From assembly GCF_025061645.1 (NCBI RefSeq), contig NZ_JANYMP010000023.1:62001-126000 (forward strand): a stretch of 64,000 bases of DNA, in the 5' to 3' direction. Position numbers and translations under genes: made by a program. Position 1 is the first letter of the stretch. The number at the start of each line of letters is the position of its first letter. The notes under the pieces were generated by a model, which searched no databases, was not told the origin of the DNA, and worked only from the letters and a program-made list of their open reading frames with translations. Source of the stretch: Umezawaea endophytica. Its GTDB lineage: Bacteria; Actinomycetota; Actinomycetes; Mycobacteriales; Pseudonocardiaceae. Positions 25,275 through 33,656 of the stretch are shown here, piece by piece.

Positions 25275-26483
25275 CTAGTCCTGCCCCAGCACCGGCGGGG
25301 CGCTCTTCTTCGGTTTGCCGAGCACGTCCTCGGTGGAGCCCGCGAGGCGGACCTTGGACTTGTGCTCCTTGTCGCCGCCCTGCTGGCCGCCGCCGCCCAT
25401 CGGGGCGCCGCCCATCATCGCGCCGCCCATCGGCTGGCCGCCGGAGGCAGCGCCGCCACCGCCGCCCGCCGCGGCCGCAGCGGGCCTCACAGCGCCGGAG
25501 TCCGCCGGGTGGGGTTCCTGCACCGCCGTGAACCCCCCGGACTGCGTAGGGCCGTGCTCAGCCGCCGCAGGGGCACTCCCCACACCGCCGACCGAGCCAC
25601 CACCCACCGAACCACCGGCAGAGCCACCGCCGACCGAACCGCCACCCGCAGAGCCGCCACCAACCGAACCACCGCCGGCCGAACCACCGCCGGCCGAACC
25701 ACCGCCGACCGAACCGCCACCCGCAGAGCCACCGCCGACCGAACCGCCACCCGCCGAACCACCGCCGGTCGGCAGCGTCCCGCTCATCGAACCGCCACCC
25801 GCGGCCGCAACCGCCCCCACACCGGGCCCGGCGGTCACCGCCTGCGGCGTGGTGGCGGGCGCGGCGAACGCCCAGTTCTCCTCCGGGTACCGGTGCTCCA
25901 TCCTCGGTCCGGCGAACTCGGCGTCCTCACCGCTCAACCCGTCGCACAGCCGGAGGAACGCCTCCAGCACGTCCCGGACCGACTCGTACATCTCCTTCGC
26001 GGGCTCCCGGAGCTCGTCGAGGTGCCCGATGATCCGCGCGTCGCCGTCCAGCGGCAGCCCGGCCGCGCCGGACACCACGTCGGCTGTGTCCCGGAACACG
26101 TGTGACATGTCTTGCACTATCCCGCGGAGGCCTTCGGCGGTCTCGTCGAGCGCGTCGCCCATCGCGGTCATCGCGTCGGTCATGTCGTTCCCCGCGAGCC
26201 CGACCTTGCGCATGTGCTCCACGAAGGAGTCCGCCGACGCGCCCTGCCACGCGGAGTCCAAGCGCCCCAACGGTTTCAGCAGGTCCTTGGTCACGTTCTC
26301 CGCGGCTCGTCCGGCCGCGCGCCAGCGTTCGGCCTCGTCGTGGAGGTCGTTCCAGTCGCCGACGACGGGCGCGAAGTAGTCCTCGACCAGGTCCGCGACG
26401 CCGAGGCGGCGGCTGATCTGGGACAGGTAGTCGAGTTCGGCCCCGACCTCCGACTCGATCAGCCGTCCGTCCTTGCCTCGCAT
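25275..26483 (-). CDS. Gly/Ser-repeat type VII secretion substrate-like protein (402 aa)
   Basis: This is a putative ESX substrate. The N-terminal 210 residues are helical with a WXG-type turn SAWQGASADSF (about 77-87), as in LXG/WXG proteins. Residues about 235-300 are tandem GGGSAGGGSV units. The C-terminus carries GGAMMGG, GGGGQQGGD and a final charged segment, matching the end of the 939-aa protein at 8204-11023. It begins 9 nt after an EspC-like gene, again like that locus. It sits between mycP and eccB, where M. tuberculosis ESX-4 has no substrate gene. Confidence 0.82.
   Translation of the reverse strand: MRGKDGRLIESEVGAELDYLSQISRRLGVADLVEDYFAPVVGDWNDLHDEAERWRAAGRAAENVTKDLLKPLGRLDSAWQGASADSFVEHMRKVGLAGNDMTDAMTAMGDALDETAEGLRGIVQDMSHVFRDTADVVSGAAGLPLDGDARIIGHLDELREPAKEMYESVRDVLEAFLRLCDGLSGEDAEFAGPRMEHRYPEENWAFAAPATTPQAVTAGPGVGAVAAAGGGSMSGTLPTGGGSAGGGSVGGGSAGGGSVGGGSAGGGSAGGGSVGGGSAGGGSVGGGSAGGSVGGGSVGGVGSAPAAAEHGPTQSGGFTAVQEPHPADSGAVRPAAAAAGGGGGAASGGQPMGGAMMGGAPMGGGGQQGGDKEHKSKVRLAGSTEDVLGKPKKSAPPVLGQD
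25585..25775. repeat. Tandem 15-bp repeats encoding GGGS units
   Basis: In the coding strand these are repeats of Gly-Gly-Gly-Ser-Ala/Val codons within the 402-aa gene. Unit number probably varies between strains by slippage. Confidence 0.8.
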
Positions 26484-26492
26484 GTGGTTCCC

Positions 26493-26858
26493 CTACCGGC
26501 GGTCGGCCTTCTTGATCTGCTGCACGGCTTCGTCCTCTGCGCCGCCGTAGTGGCCCGCCACGTCGTGGAGCCCCTTGCCCGCGGCGGCCAGCACGTCGCA
26601 CGCGCGGTCGAGCTGCTGCTGGATCGCCCTCGACGCGCGCCCGTACGCCTCGGCGCTGCGGAGCGTCCTGCCGATCTCGCCGAAGCTCTGCGGGCGCAAC
26701 GGGCTGTCCCGCAGCTCGGAGCGGGCGTGCGTCAGCTCCTCGGCGGCGTCGTCGACGCGCTCGGCGTACAACTCCAGCCACCGCGCGTCGACGGAGACGC
26801 CGCCCGAGCGCGCCGGGGTGTTCCCGGCGCTGCCCAGGCGTCGAACCACATCACTCAT
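26493..26858 (-). CDS. EspC-like small helical T7S protein
   Basis: This 121-aa helical protein resembles the DUF2580/EspC group: SVDARWLELYAERVDDAAEEL, then a long helix with SPLRPQSFGEIG, and a C-terminal helix ending in YGGAEDEAVQQIKKAD. ATG 26858 is used; a GTG one codon earlier is possible. It is 9 nt upstream of the 402-aa substrate, so the pair has the same layout as the genes at 11023-11331 and 8204-11023. Family assignment is less certain than for the 102-aa protein. Confidence 0.7.
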   Translation of the reverse strand: MSDVVRRLGSAGNTPARSGGVSVDARWLELYAERVDDAAEELTHARSELRDSPLRPQSFGEIGRTLRSAEAYGRASRAIQQQLDRACDVLAAAGKGLHDVAGHYGGAEDEAVQQIKKADRR

Positions 26859-26931
26859 CACGTGCCTCCCGGCGACTGGCGTGCACCACCCGCTCGGACG
26901 CCGCCGGGCTCTGCGCGGTTCCCCCGAGGGG

Positions 26932-28554
26932 TCAGCCGCCCGCGGTGTTCTGCTTGGCCGCGTCCTCGGGCAGCACGCCCTTCGGCGACGGCACGGAGTC
27001 GTAGCTGCGGGTGGCGTCGTTGCGGTTGAGCTGCGGACCGTCCGGGAGCAGGCCGACGATGTTGGCGGGCGCGGGCATGAAGCCCTCGCTGCCGAGACCG
27101 AGCGCGCCGCTGGTCAGGACGTCCGGGATGCCGTACTTCACGCCGCGGCCGGTGATCAACTGGATCGGGCCGGTGCCGAAGTTCTCGGTCGACGTCGCGC
27201 TGCGCACCACACCCACCTTGCCCTCGGCCATGACGAACTGGCTGACGACCTCGCCGGTGGCGCCGACCTGGTTGATCTCCACCGGGACCAGGTTCTTGTT
27301 GCCGGGCAACGTGGGCGCGATGGTGACCTCGGTGTGCTCGGACTTGTTGTCCGCGGTCACGTTGTCCGCGCGCCAGCCGAGGCACATCACGACGTTGTCC
27401 TCGTTCAGGTCGACGACCTGCGGGATGTCCGTCGGGTAGTTCTCCAGGTTCAGCGAGGAGACCACCTTGTTCACCTGGGACAGGACGATCTCCTTCGGCT
27501 TGGAGTCACCGCCCCGGATGGCGAACCGGATCATGTCGGCCACGGCGACCGGGACCTCCTGCATGCCCTCCCTGAGGGCCACGTAGTAGACGTCCTTCTC
27601 GCCGGTGCGGTGGGCCGCCAGGATGTCGCCGACCACGACGCCGCCCTGGACGTACTCGACCGGGTCGCCCTGGCCGGGGATGTCGGGCGCCTTGAGGTCG
27701 CCGACCTGCGGGATGGCGTTGAGCAGGCCCGCGCTGATCGGCCGAGGGGTCTTGCCCTGGAGGTTCAGCGCGTTCACGAGCTTCACGTTCGACAGGTCGA
27801 CGGGAGCGCGCACCGTGCTCGTCGACGTGAGGCTGCTGTTGTCCGGTCGCTTGTAGACCAGGAACGCCTTCTTGCTGGTCTTGTCCGTCGTCACGAGCAC
27901 CGCGCGGTTGCCGTCCAGCTTGCGGCCGCCGCCCGAGATTCCCGCGAGGACGGTGGTCTTGATCTTGGTGTTCGCCTCGGGGTTGTTCTGCGTGCGGTCG
28001 AGCGTCGCCTGGTCGCAGACCGACCACTCGGCGCCGATCCGCTGGTCCGTGCTGCCGGGCATCATGTCCGGCGCGTCGACGATCCCGGTCAGGCGTCCCT
28101 TCGGGATCTTCGCGAGCGCCTTCTCGCTGACGATCTTCAGCTCGCCACCGCTGATCGACGACGGGCTCGCGGCCGCGTCACCGCCGCCCTGACCGGTCTG
28201 CCCCTTGTCCGGATTGGACTCGCTGAGCAGGAGCAGCCGCGCGGACGCGAGGTTGAACACGGGGATGAGCTGCTTCTGGGCCGACTGGCGGACCACGTAG
28301 ATCTGGCCGCTCTCCTTGCTCATGACGATCCGCGTCTCGTCGTCGAGCTTCGGGTCCGGCGAGAAGAGGCCCCAGATCAGGAACCCGATCATCCCGACGG
28401 CGCCGAGGACCACGCCCACGAGCGTCGCGCGCGAGTGGTTGCGCATCGGGTCGTGCAGCATCACCGCGTCTCTGCGCACCAGGGCCGACTGCATCCGGCG
28501 CAGCACGAAGCGATATGCCTGGACCTGTGACTTGGTGGTGGGTGTTGATGCCAT
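26932..28554 (-). CDS. eccB: Type VII secretion protein EccB
   Basis: EccB is a bitopic core component whose large outer domain lies in the periplasm. From ATG 28554 (540 aa) it has a cytoplasmic start with TKSQVQAYRFVLRRMQSALV, one membrane helix (about 43-65, LVGVVLGAVGMIGFLIWGLF) and a large R1-R4 type repeat domain (for example RIGAEWSVCDQ and LGWRADN with paired cysteines). The open frame upstream to 29391 belongs to the opposite strand. It is divergent from eccE. Confidence 0.95.
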   Translation of the reverse strand: MASTPTTKSQVQAYRFVLRRMQSALVRRDAVMLHDPMRNHSRATLVGVVLGAVGMIGFLIWGLFSPDPKLDDETRIVMSKESGQIYVVRQSAQKQLIPVFNLASARLLLLSESNPDKGQTGQGGGDAAASPSSISGGELKIVSEKALAKIPKGRLTGIVDAPDMMPGSTDQRIGAEWSVCDQATLDRTQNNPEANTKIKTTVLAGISGGGRKLDGNRAVLVTTDKTSKKAFLVYKRPDNSSLTSTSTVRAPVDLSNVKLVNALNLQGKTPRPISAGLLNAIPQVGDLKAPDIPGQGDPVEYVQGGVVVGDILAAHRTGEKDVYYVALREGMQEVPVAVADMIRFAIRGGDSKPKEIVLSQVNKVVSSLNLENYPTDIPQVVDLNEDNVVMCLGWRADNVTADNKSEHTEVTIAPTLPGNKNLVPVEINQVGATGEVVSQFVMAEGKVGVVRSATSTENFGTGPIQLITGRGVKYGIPDVLTSGALGLGSEGFMPAPANIVGLLPDGPQLNRNDATRSYDSVPSPKGVLPEDAAKQNTAGG

Positions 28555-28716
28555 TAGCGGCTCGCTGCTCTCCCGGTCGCGGTACGGTTCGGCAGGATAT
28601 CCCGATGAGGGCCGCTCCGTGAGCGGGTTGACCAGACCCGATCCGAACGCTCTCCAAGGACATCTTCCTCGTAGTCCGAGGCGCACCGAACACCGAGGCG
28701 AAAGAGACCAGAACGG

Positions 28717-30060
28717 ATGTCCGTGACCACTCCACATCCGGGCCCGCCCAACCCCGGCACGGCTCGCCCGCCAGGGCCTCCGCCGCAGGGCAAGCCCTCG
28801 GGTCCTCCCGCCGCCGCGGCCCGTCCCGTCGGCCGGGCCCGACGTCGCGCGGCGGGCGCGAGCCTCGGGGCGTTGCCGGTCGCCAACCTGGTGGTGCTGG
28901 AGGTCGGCATCGCGATCGGGCTCGTGCTGCTGGCGATCGACATCAAGCTGCTGTACGTGGCGGGCGGCATCGCGTTCGTCGCGCTGGTCCTCGCGTTCGC
29001 GCGCAGGCGGGGCCGCTGGCTGACCCAGTGGATCGGCCTGACGGCCCGCTACAACTTCCGCTCGCACAGCCGCACGGCCAAACGAGACGCCCCGACGGAG
29101 ATGAAGCCGCCGTCGGAGGAGGAGACCTCGGTCATCGGCCAGGAGGACCCGCGCGTCGCGCTGCTGCGCCTCGCCGTGCCGGACCTCGTCGTCGCGCACG
29201 GCCAGGACCACGAGCGCAGGCCGCTCGGCCTCGCGTGGCACCAGGGCGCGTGGACGGCCGTGCTGCTGGTCGACCCGGCGCCCGGCCTGATCTCGCCGGT
29301 CGGCAGCGCGCCGAGCCTGCCGCTGGGCGCGCTCGCGCCGTGCCTCGAAGACCGCGGTGTGGTGCTGGACGCCATCTCGGTGATCTGGCACTGCTACCCC
29401 GGAAGCGCCGCGCTGCCGCCCGGTTCACCCGCGCTGGCGTCGTACCTGGAGGTGCTCGGCCCGCTGCCCGCCGCGGCCCGGCGCACCACGTGGATCGCGG
29501 TCCGCCTCGACCCGCGCCGCTGCGCCGCGGCGATCCGGGAGCGCGGCGGCGGCGTGGTCGGCGCGCACCGCGCCCTCATCGGTGCGCTGTCCCGCGTCCG
29601 CAACGCCCTCGAATCGGCTGGCGTGACGATCCGCCCGCTCGACCCGGACGAGCTGATCCGCGCCGGCATCTCGGCCGCCGAGCTGTCGGCCGCCGCGGCG
29701 GGCACGAACCCCGTGACGCTGCGGGAGAAGTGGTCCGGTGTGACGGTGGGTGGCGTTGGTCACGCCAGCTACGCGATCACGAGCTGGCCCTCGAAGGGCA
29801 TGCGGGACAACCTGAACTCGCTGACCGGTGTGCGCGCGCTGTCGTCGACGCTGTCCATGTCGATCTCGCCGAGCAGCGAGGACGGCCAGATCGGCCTGCG
29901 CGGCCTCGTGCGCGTGAGCGCTCGGACGCCGACCGAGCTGGACAAGGCGGACGACCGCCTCAAGGCGTTGAGCGACAAGCTGGACATCACCCTGACCCCG
30001 TTGCGCGGCTTGCAGGTGGCGGGTCTCGCGGCGACGCTCCCGCTGGGAGGCGTGGCATGA
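28717..30060 (+). CDS. eccE: Type VII secretion protein EccE
   Basis: EccE is a peripheral membrane component of ESX complexes. This 447-aa protein has a Pro/Arg-rich start (about 1-48), two membrane helices (about 50-92, ANLVVLEVGIAIGLVLLAID and the next) and a cytoplasmic C-terminal domain. M. tuberculosis ESX-4 lacks eccE, but many other actinobacterial ESX-4 loci have it. The stop overlaps the start of the next gene as ATGA. It is divergent from eccB with a 162-nt shared promoter region. Confidence 0.88.
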   Translation: MSVTTPHPGPPNPGTARPPGPPPQGKPSGPPAAAARPVGRARRRAAGASLGALPVANLVVLEVGIAIGLVLLAIDIKLLYVAGGIAFVALVLAFARRRGRWLTQWIGLTARYNFRSHSRTAKRDAPTEMKPPSEEETSVIGQEDPRVALLRLAVPDLVVAHGQDHERRPLGLAWHQGAWTAVLLVDPAPGLISPVGSAPSLPLGALAPCLEDRGVVLDAISVIWHCYPGSAALPPGSPALASYLEVLGPLPAAARRTTWIAVRLDPRRCAAAIRERGGGVVGAHRALIGALSRVRNALESAGVTIRPLDPDELIRAGISAAELSAAAAGTNPVTLREKWSGVTVGGVGHASYAITSWPSKGMRDNLNSLTGVRALSSTLSMSISPSSEDGQIGLRGLVRVSARTPTELDKADDRLKALSDKLDITLTPLRGLQVAGLAATLPLGGVA

Positions 30061-30785
30061 GCAGTTCACGGCTGTTGGACGCGCAGAGCCGGGGCAAGGG
30101 CATCGCGCCCGAGTTCCTGGTGTCGCCGAGCATGCTGGACGTGGTCAGCCCCAGCGGCGACCGCGGCGGCATGGTGCTCGGCTCCGGCCTGAACGGCGAG
30201 CCGCTCACGATCTCCGTGCTGCGGTCGGCGCCGACCCGCATGGTCGTCGTCGGCGGCCTCTACCTGGCCCGCCAGGTGGCGCTGCGGGCGATGGCGACCG
30301 GCGCGTGGATCACCATCTCGACCGGCAGGCCCGCCGCGTGGCAGCCGATCACGCGGGCCGCGGGCACCGGCCAGGACGGCCGCCCGTCGCCGCTGGCGCA
30401 GATCCGCAGGCTCAGCCCCGTCGAGCTGCCGAGGCCGTCGGAGGACGCGCCGCTGCTGGTCGTGCACGACGGCGGTCACGTCCCGCAGGAGCTGTTCCCG
30501 CCGCGGTCGCCGTGGCAGACGACCATGTACGTGCTCCCCTACCTGCACCCGCAGGCGACGAGCACGGCGTCCTCCGCGGACCTCGTGCTGGTCCAGCGGC
30601 TGCCGGTCGGGCAGGCGCAGCTCGCGGGCCAGATCTGGCGGCTGCCGCCGCAGATGGCGCACCAGTTGACGACGTTGAAGGACGACCAGGTGATCGCGCT
30701 CGGCCAGAACCTCTGGCGTCCCCTGCGCCTGGTCACCACGCCCGGCGAGACGCAGATCCTAGGGGCTGTTCGGCGCGGCGACTGA
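30057..30785 (+). CDS. EccE-coupled hypothetical protein (242 aa)
   Basis: I do not recognise a family. ATG 30057 overlaps the eccE stop (ATGA). The 242-aa product has no signal peptide or clear membrane helix. It has alternating beta strands and helices with VVGGLYLARQVALRAMATGAW near residue 62 and VHDGGHVPQELFPP near 138, somewhat like the EccE C-terminal half or a degenerate FtsK-like fold. Tight coupling to eccE suggests a cytoplasmic partner of the EccE domain. A terminator follows at 30809. Confidence 0.75.
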   Translation: MSSSRLLDAQSRGKGIAPEFLVSPSMLDVVSPSGDRGGMVLGSGLNGEPLTISVLRSAPTRMVVVGGLYLARQVALRAMATGAWITISTGRPAAWQPITRAAGTGQDGRPSPLAQIRRLSPVELPRPSEDAPLLVVHDGGHVPQELFPPRSPWQTTMYVLPYLHPQATSTASSADLVLVQRLPVGQAQLAGQIWRLPPQMAHQLTTLKDDQVIALGQNLWRPLRLVTTPGETQILGAVRRGD

Positions 30786-30808
30786 CGTTCCCATTATTCG
30801 GAAAGACT

Positions 30809-30845
30809 TGTGCCCCGGACCAATCAGGACCGGGGCACAATTTTA
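30809..30845 (+). terminator. Intrinsic terminator of the eccE operon
   Basis: TTGTGCCCCGG (30809-30819) pairs with CCGGGGCACAA (30830-30840), followed by a short T-run TTTTAT. It is one of the few hairpins here with a clear T tract. Confidence 0.88.
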
Positions 30846-30896
30846 TGCGCGTGTCGATCGGCTCCGCGAAGCAATTCATTCACAGCCGCGGCAAAT

Positions 30897-30917
30897 CTGT
30901 GGACAATTTGTCCGCAG
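30897..30917. promoter_or_regulatory. 21-bp palindrome upstream of the secreted subtilase, possible operator
   Basis: CTG-t-GGACAA-t-TTGTCC-g-CAG is symmetric around 30907, with perfect 6-bp inner arms. It lies 120 nt before the protease start and is A/T-rich relative to its surroundings. A regulator-binding role is inferred. Confidence 0.4.
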
Positions 30918-31037
30918 CCATATTCCGGGAAATTCTTGCGCTGTAGGAGGCGAAAGAACTATCAACTGCCGTAGGGCACGGAGCGGATCGGGCAGGACAC
31001 GCTCCGTGTACACCCTGCGACGAGGGAGAACCCAGAT

Positions 31038-32633
31038 ATGGGAGACGTTCGGGCATCTTGGGCCAGAAGGGTGGCCGTCGTCGGACTGGCCACCGGTACC
31101 GCGGTGGCGATCACCGCGGCGTTGACCGGAGCCTCGGCCGGCGCGGCCCCTGAGGGCGACATTCGCGGCTTCGGCGCCGCGAAAGCGTTGAAGGACAGCT
31201 ACATCGTGGTCTTGAAGGACACCGGCTCCACCGGTGTCAGCGCGCAGACCGCGAGCCTGAGCGCGAAGTACGACGCGCAGGTCAAGCACACCTACCAGAG
31301 CGCGGTCCGCGGCTTCTCCGCGACGATGACCGAGGCGCAGGCCCGCAAGCTCGCCGCGGACCCGTCGGTCTCCTACGTGGAGCAGGACGCCGAGGTCAGC
31401 ATTTCTGAGACGCAGACGCCCACACCGTCGTGGGGTATCGACCGGATCGACCAGCACGCACTCCCGCTGGACAACTCCTACACCTATCCGAACAGCGGTG
31501 AAGGGGTGACGGCGTACATCATCGACACCGGCATCCGCTTCACGCACAGCGAATTCGCCGGTGGCCGCGCCGTTTCCGGCCGGGACACCGTCGACAACGA
31601 CGACGACTCGACCGACTGCGCGGGCCACGGCACGCACGTCGCGGGCACCGTCGGCGGCACGAGGTACGGCGTCGCGAAGGCCGCCAAGCTGGTCGGCGTC
31701 CGCGTCCTCAACTGCGGTGGCTCCGGCACCTTCGAGGGCGTCATCGCGGGCATCGACTGGGTCACCCAGCACCACATCGCCAACCCCGGCCCGGCGGTCG
31801 CCAACATGAGCCTCGGCGGTGGCGCCAACGACACCGTCGACCTGGCCGTCACGAACTCCATCGCCTCCGGCGTGACCTACGGCCTCGCGGCGGGCAACAG
31901 CTTCGGCGCCAACGCGTGCAACACGTCGCCCGCGCGCACGCCGAACGGCATCACGGTCGGCGCGACGGAGATCACCGACGCCCGCGCCTCGTACTCCAAC
32001 ATCGGCCCGTGCCTGGACATCTTCGGCCCCGGCACGAACATCACGTCGTCGTGGCTGACCGACGACAACGCCAGCAACACCATCAGCGGCACCTCGATGG
32101 CCACGCCCCACGTGGTCGGCGCGGCCGCGGTCTACCTGGCGAGCAACCCGGCGGCCACCCCCGCCGAGGTGCGCGACGCACTGGTGGACGGCGCCACGTC
32201 GAACGCCATCCCCGACGCGGGCACCGGTTCGCCGAACAAGCTGCTGTACCTGGTCGGCGGCCCCACCGGCCCGCCGCCCACCGGCTGCACCGCGCAGACC
32301 AACGACACCGACGTCGCGATCCCGGACAAGGGTGCCGGCGTCACCAGCTCCATCACCGTCTCGGGCTGCGCGGGCAAGGCCTCCACGGCCACCAAGGTCG
32401 AGGTGCACGTCAAGCACACCTACCGCGGTGACGTGGAACTGGCGCTCATCACCCCCAGCGGCGCGGTGCGCACGCTGAAGGTGTCGAACGGCAGCGACAG
32501 CGCCGACGACGTCAACGCCACTTACACGGTGGACGTGTCCACGGACAACGCCAACGGCGAGTGGAAGCTCCAGGCGAAGGACGTGTACGCGCAGGACACC
32601 GGCCTGATCGATAGCTGGTCGCTCGACATCTAG
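31038..32633 (+). CDS. Secreted S8 subtilisin-like protease with I9 propeptide and C-terminal P domain
   Basis: This 531-aa protease is exported by an N-terminal signal peptide (about 1-38, ending ASAGAAP). An I9 inhibitor propeptide (about 45-120, with DSYIVVLKDTG and VSYVEQDAEV) is followed by a proteinase K/aqualysin-like domain. The catalytic Asp is in IIDTGIRFTHSEF (about 160), His in GHGTHVAGT (about 197) and Ser in GTSMATPHVVGA (about 352). A Pro-rich linker leads to a proprotein-convertase P domain (about 415-531). ATG 31038 has GAGGGAG upstream. It is separate from the eccE operon. Confidence 0.95.
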   Translation: MGDVRASWARRVAVVGLATGTAVAITAALTGASAGAAPEGDIRGFGAAKALKDSYIVVLKDTGSTGVSAQTASLSAKYDAQVKHTYQSAVRGFSATMTEAQARKLAADPSVSYVEQDAEVSISETQTPTPSWGIDRIDQHALPLDNSYTYPNSGEGVTAYIIDTGIRFTHSEFAGGRAVSGRDTVDNDDDSTDCAGHGTHVAGTVGGTRYGVAKAAKLVGVRVLNCGGSGTFEGVIAGIDWVTQHHIANPGPAVANMSLGGGANDTVDLAVTNSIASGVTYGLAAGNSFGANACNTSPARTPNGITVGATEITDARASYSNIGPCLDIFGPGTNITSSWLTDDNASNTISGTSMATPHVVGAAAVYLASNPAATPAEVRDALVDGATSNAIPDAGTGSPNKLLYLVGGPTGPPPTGCTAQTNDTDVAIPDKGAGVTSSITVSGCAGKASTATKVEVHVKHTYRGDVELALITPSGAVRTLKVSNGSDSADDVNATYTVDVSTDNANGEWKLQAKDVYAQDTGLIDSWSLDI

Positions 32634-32644
32634 GCACTCCTGGA

Positions 32645-32679
32645 CGAAAAGGGCCCCGTCACCGACGGGGCCCTTTTCG
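32645..32679 (+). terminator. Terminator of the subtilase gene
   Basis: CGAAAAGGGCCCCGTC and its exact reverse complement are separated by ACC, 11 nt after the stop codon. Confidence 0.88.
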
Positions 32680-32703
32680 CTAACCTCGCACCAGGGGGTC
32701 GAG

Positions 32704-33357
32704 GTGTCGACGTTCGACGAGATCGCCAAGGTGTGCCAGGAGGTCATCGGGATGACCGCCGACCTCGGCGCGCGGCTGCGCACGCTCGCCGACCTGGCGG
32801 ACGTCGCGCCGGTACTGGAGGAGACGGTCGCCACCGCCGTGCGCGACCACGTGGGCCTCACACCGTCCGGCGCCCCCGTGTACCCCGTGCCGCCGGGCCT
32901 CACGGAGCCGTTCACGCTGCCGCGCCACCCGATGCCGGATCCGCTGCACACGCACATCTTCGAGGGCCACCGCCGCAGGCTCAGGCTGCTCGGCTACCAC
33001 CACCACTCCGGCGGCGGGATCGACCTGCTGGGCCGCACCACCCCCGACCTCCGCCAGGTCTACGAGGCCCGGCTGGAGCACGTGCTGCCCGATGGCCGCA
33101 CCGCGGCGAAGGTCAACAGCTCCTTCTTCCCCGACCACTGGTCGAGGCACGAGGTGGCGCACGCCATCCGCTGCGCCTTCGAGGGCAGGACCCCTGTCGT
33201 GCGGGACGACGGCAGACCCACCCTGTCGCAGTGGGAAGGCCGCTACCGGGGTGTCCTGATCCGCGGTTTCGTGACCGCCGGTCAAGATTCACGGACAGCC
33301 GCGTTCGACGACGTGAGCACCGCGTGGCCGGTGTACGCGCCAAGGGAGGTCCCGTGA
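32704..33357 (+). CDS. EndoU-family nuclease, putative polymorphic-toxin type effector
   Basis: This 217-aa protein starts at GTG 32704 with AGGGGG upstream. Residues 1-48 are a helical lead without WXG motif or signal peptide. From about 78 it matches the bacterial EndoU ribonuclease domain: HTHIFEG (His82/84), GYHHHSGG (His99-101), Lys136 before NSSFFPDHWS, then GVLIRGFV and the family-typical end STAWPVY (about 205-211). These supply the two catalytic histidines and lysine expected for EndoU toxins such as contact-dependent inhibition toxins. The stop overlaps the next gene as GTGA, the usual arrangement of toxin and immunity. Export through the adjacent ESX system is possible but not shown. 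Confidence 0.82.
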   Translation: MSTFDEIAKVCQEVIGMTADLGARLRTLADLADVAPVLEETVATAVRDHVGLTPSGAPVYPVPPGLTEPFTLPRHPMPDPLHTHIFEGHRRRLRLLGYHHHSGGGIDLLGRTTPDLRQVYEARLEHVLPDGRTAAKVNSSFFPDHWSRHEVAHAIRCAFEGRTPVVRDDGRPTLSQWEGRYRGVLIRGFVTAGQDSRTAAFDDVSTAWPVYAPREVP

Positions 33358-33656
33358 AGGTCCGGTTCGCGCTCAAGGACGACGGCACCGTCGCCATCTA
33401 CCCCGACGACGACGCCACAGCCCTGTACGACTTCCTCAAGGACGTGCCCCGCCGCTACCTCGTCGAGGCCGCCGACGCCGCGCGTGAGGTGCCGGACGAC
33501 GGCGACGACCAGCGCTGGGGCGGCGACTGCACGACCGCCGTGGTGCGGCAGGACGACGTGCTCGTCGTGAACGAGTACACCGACGACGAAACCGTGCTCA
33601 GCCGGGAGGAGTTCGTCGAGGTCGTCGAGGCCTACCTGGGTGCGCTGGACGCCTAG
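33354..33656 (+). CDS. Small acidic protein, probable EndoU immunity protein
   Basis: This 100-aa product of unknown family starts at GTG 33354, overlapping the EndoU stop (GTGA). It is strongly acidic, with a compact alpha/beta pattern: VKVRFALKDDGTVAIYP, a helix with ATALYDFLKDVPRRYL, TTAVVRQDDVLVVNEY and a last helix EEFVEVVEAYLGAL. Gene order, coupling, size and charge fit an immunity protein for the basic nuclease; this is inference. It has no membrane segment. Its TAG stop shares the CTAG at 33653-33656 with the stop of the convergent DUF397 gene. Confidence 0.75.
   Translation: MKVRFALKDDGTVAIYPDDDATALYDFLKDVPRRYLVEAADAAREVPDDGDDQRWGGDCTTAVVRQDDVLVVNEYTDDETVLSREEFVEVVEAYLGALDA

Noticed and set aside
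28555-29391. Extension of eccB to 29391
   Set aside because: It runs antisense through eccE; ATG 28554 begins the conserved EccB cytoplasmic segment.
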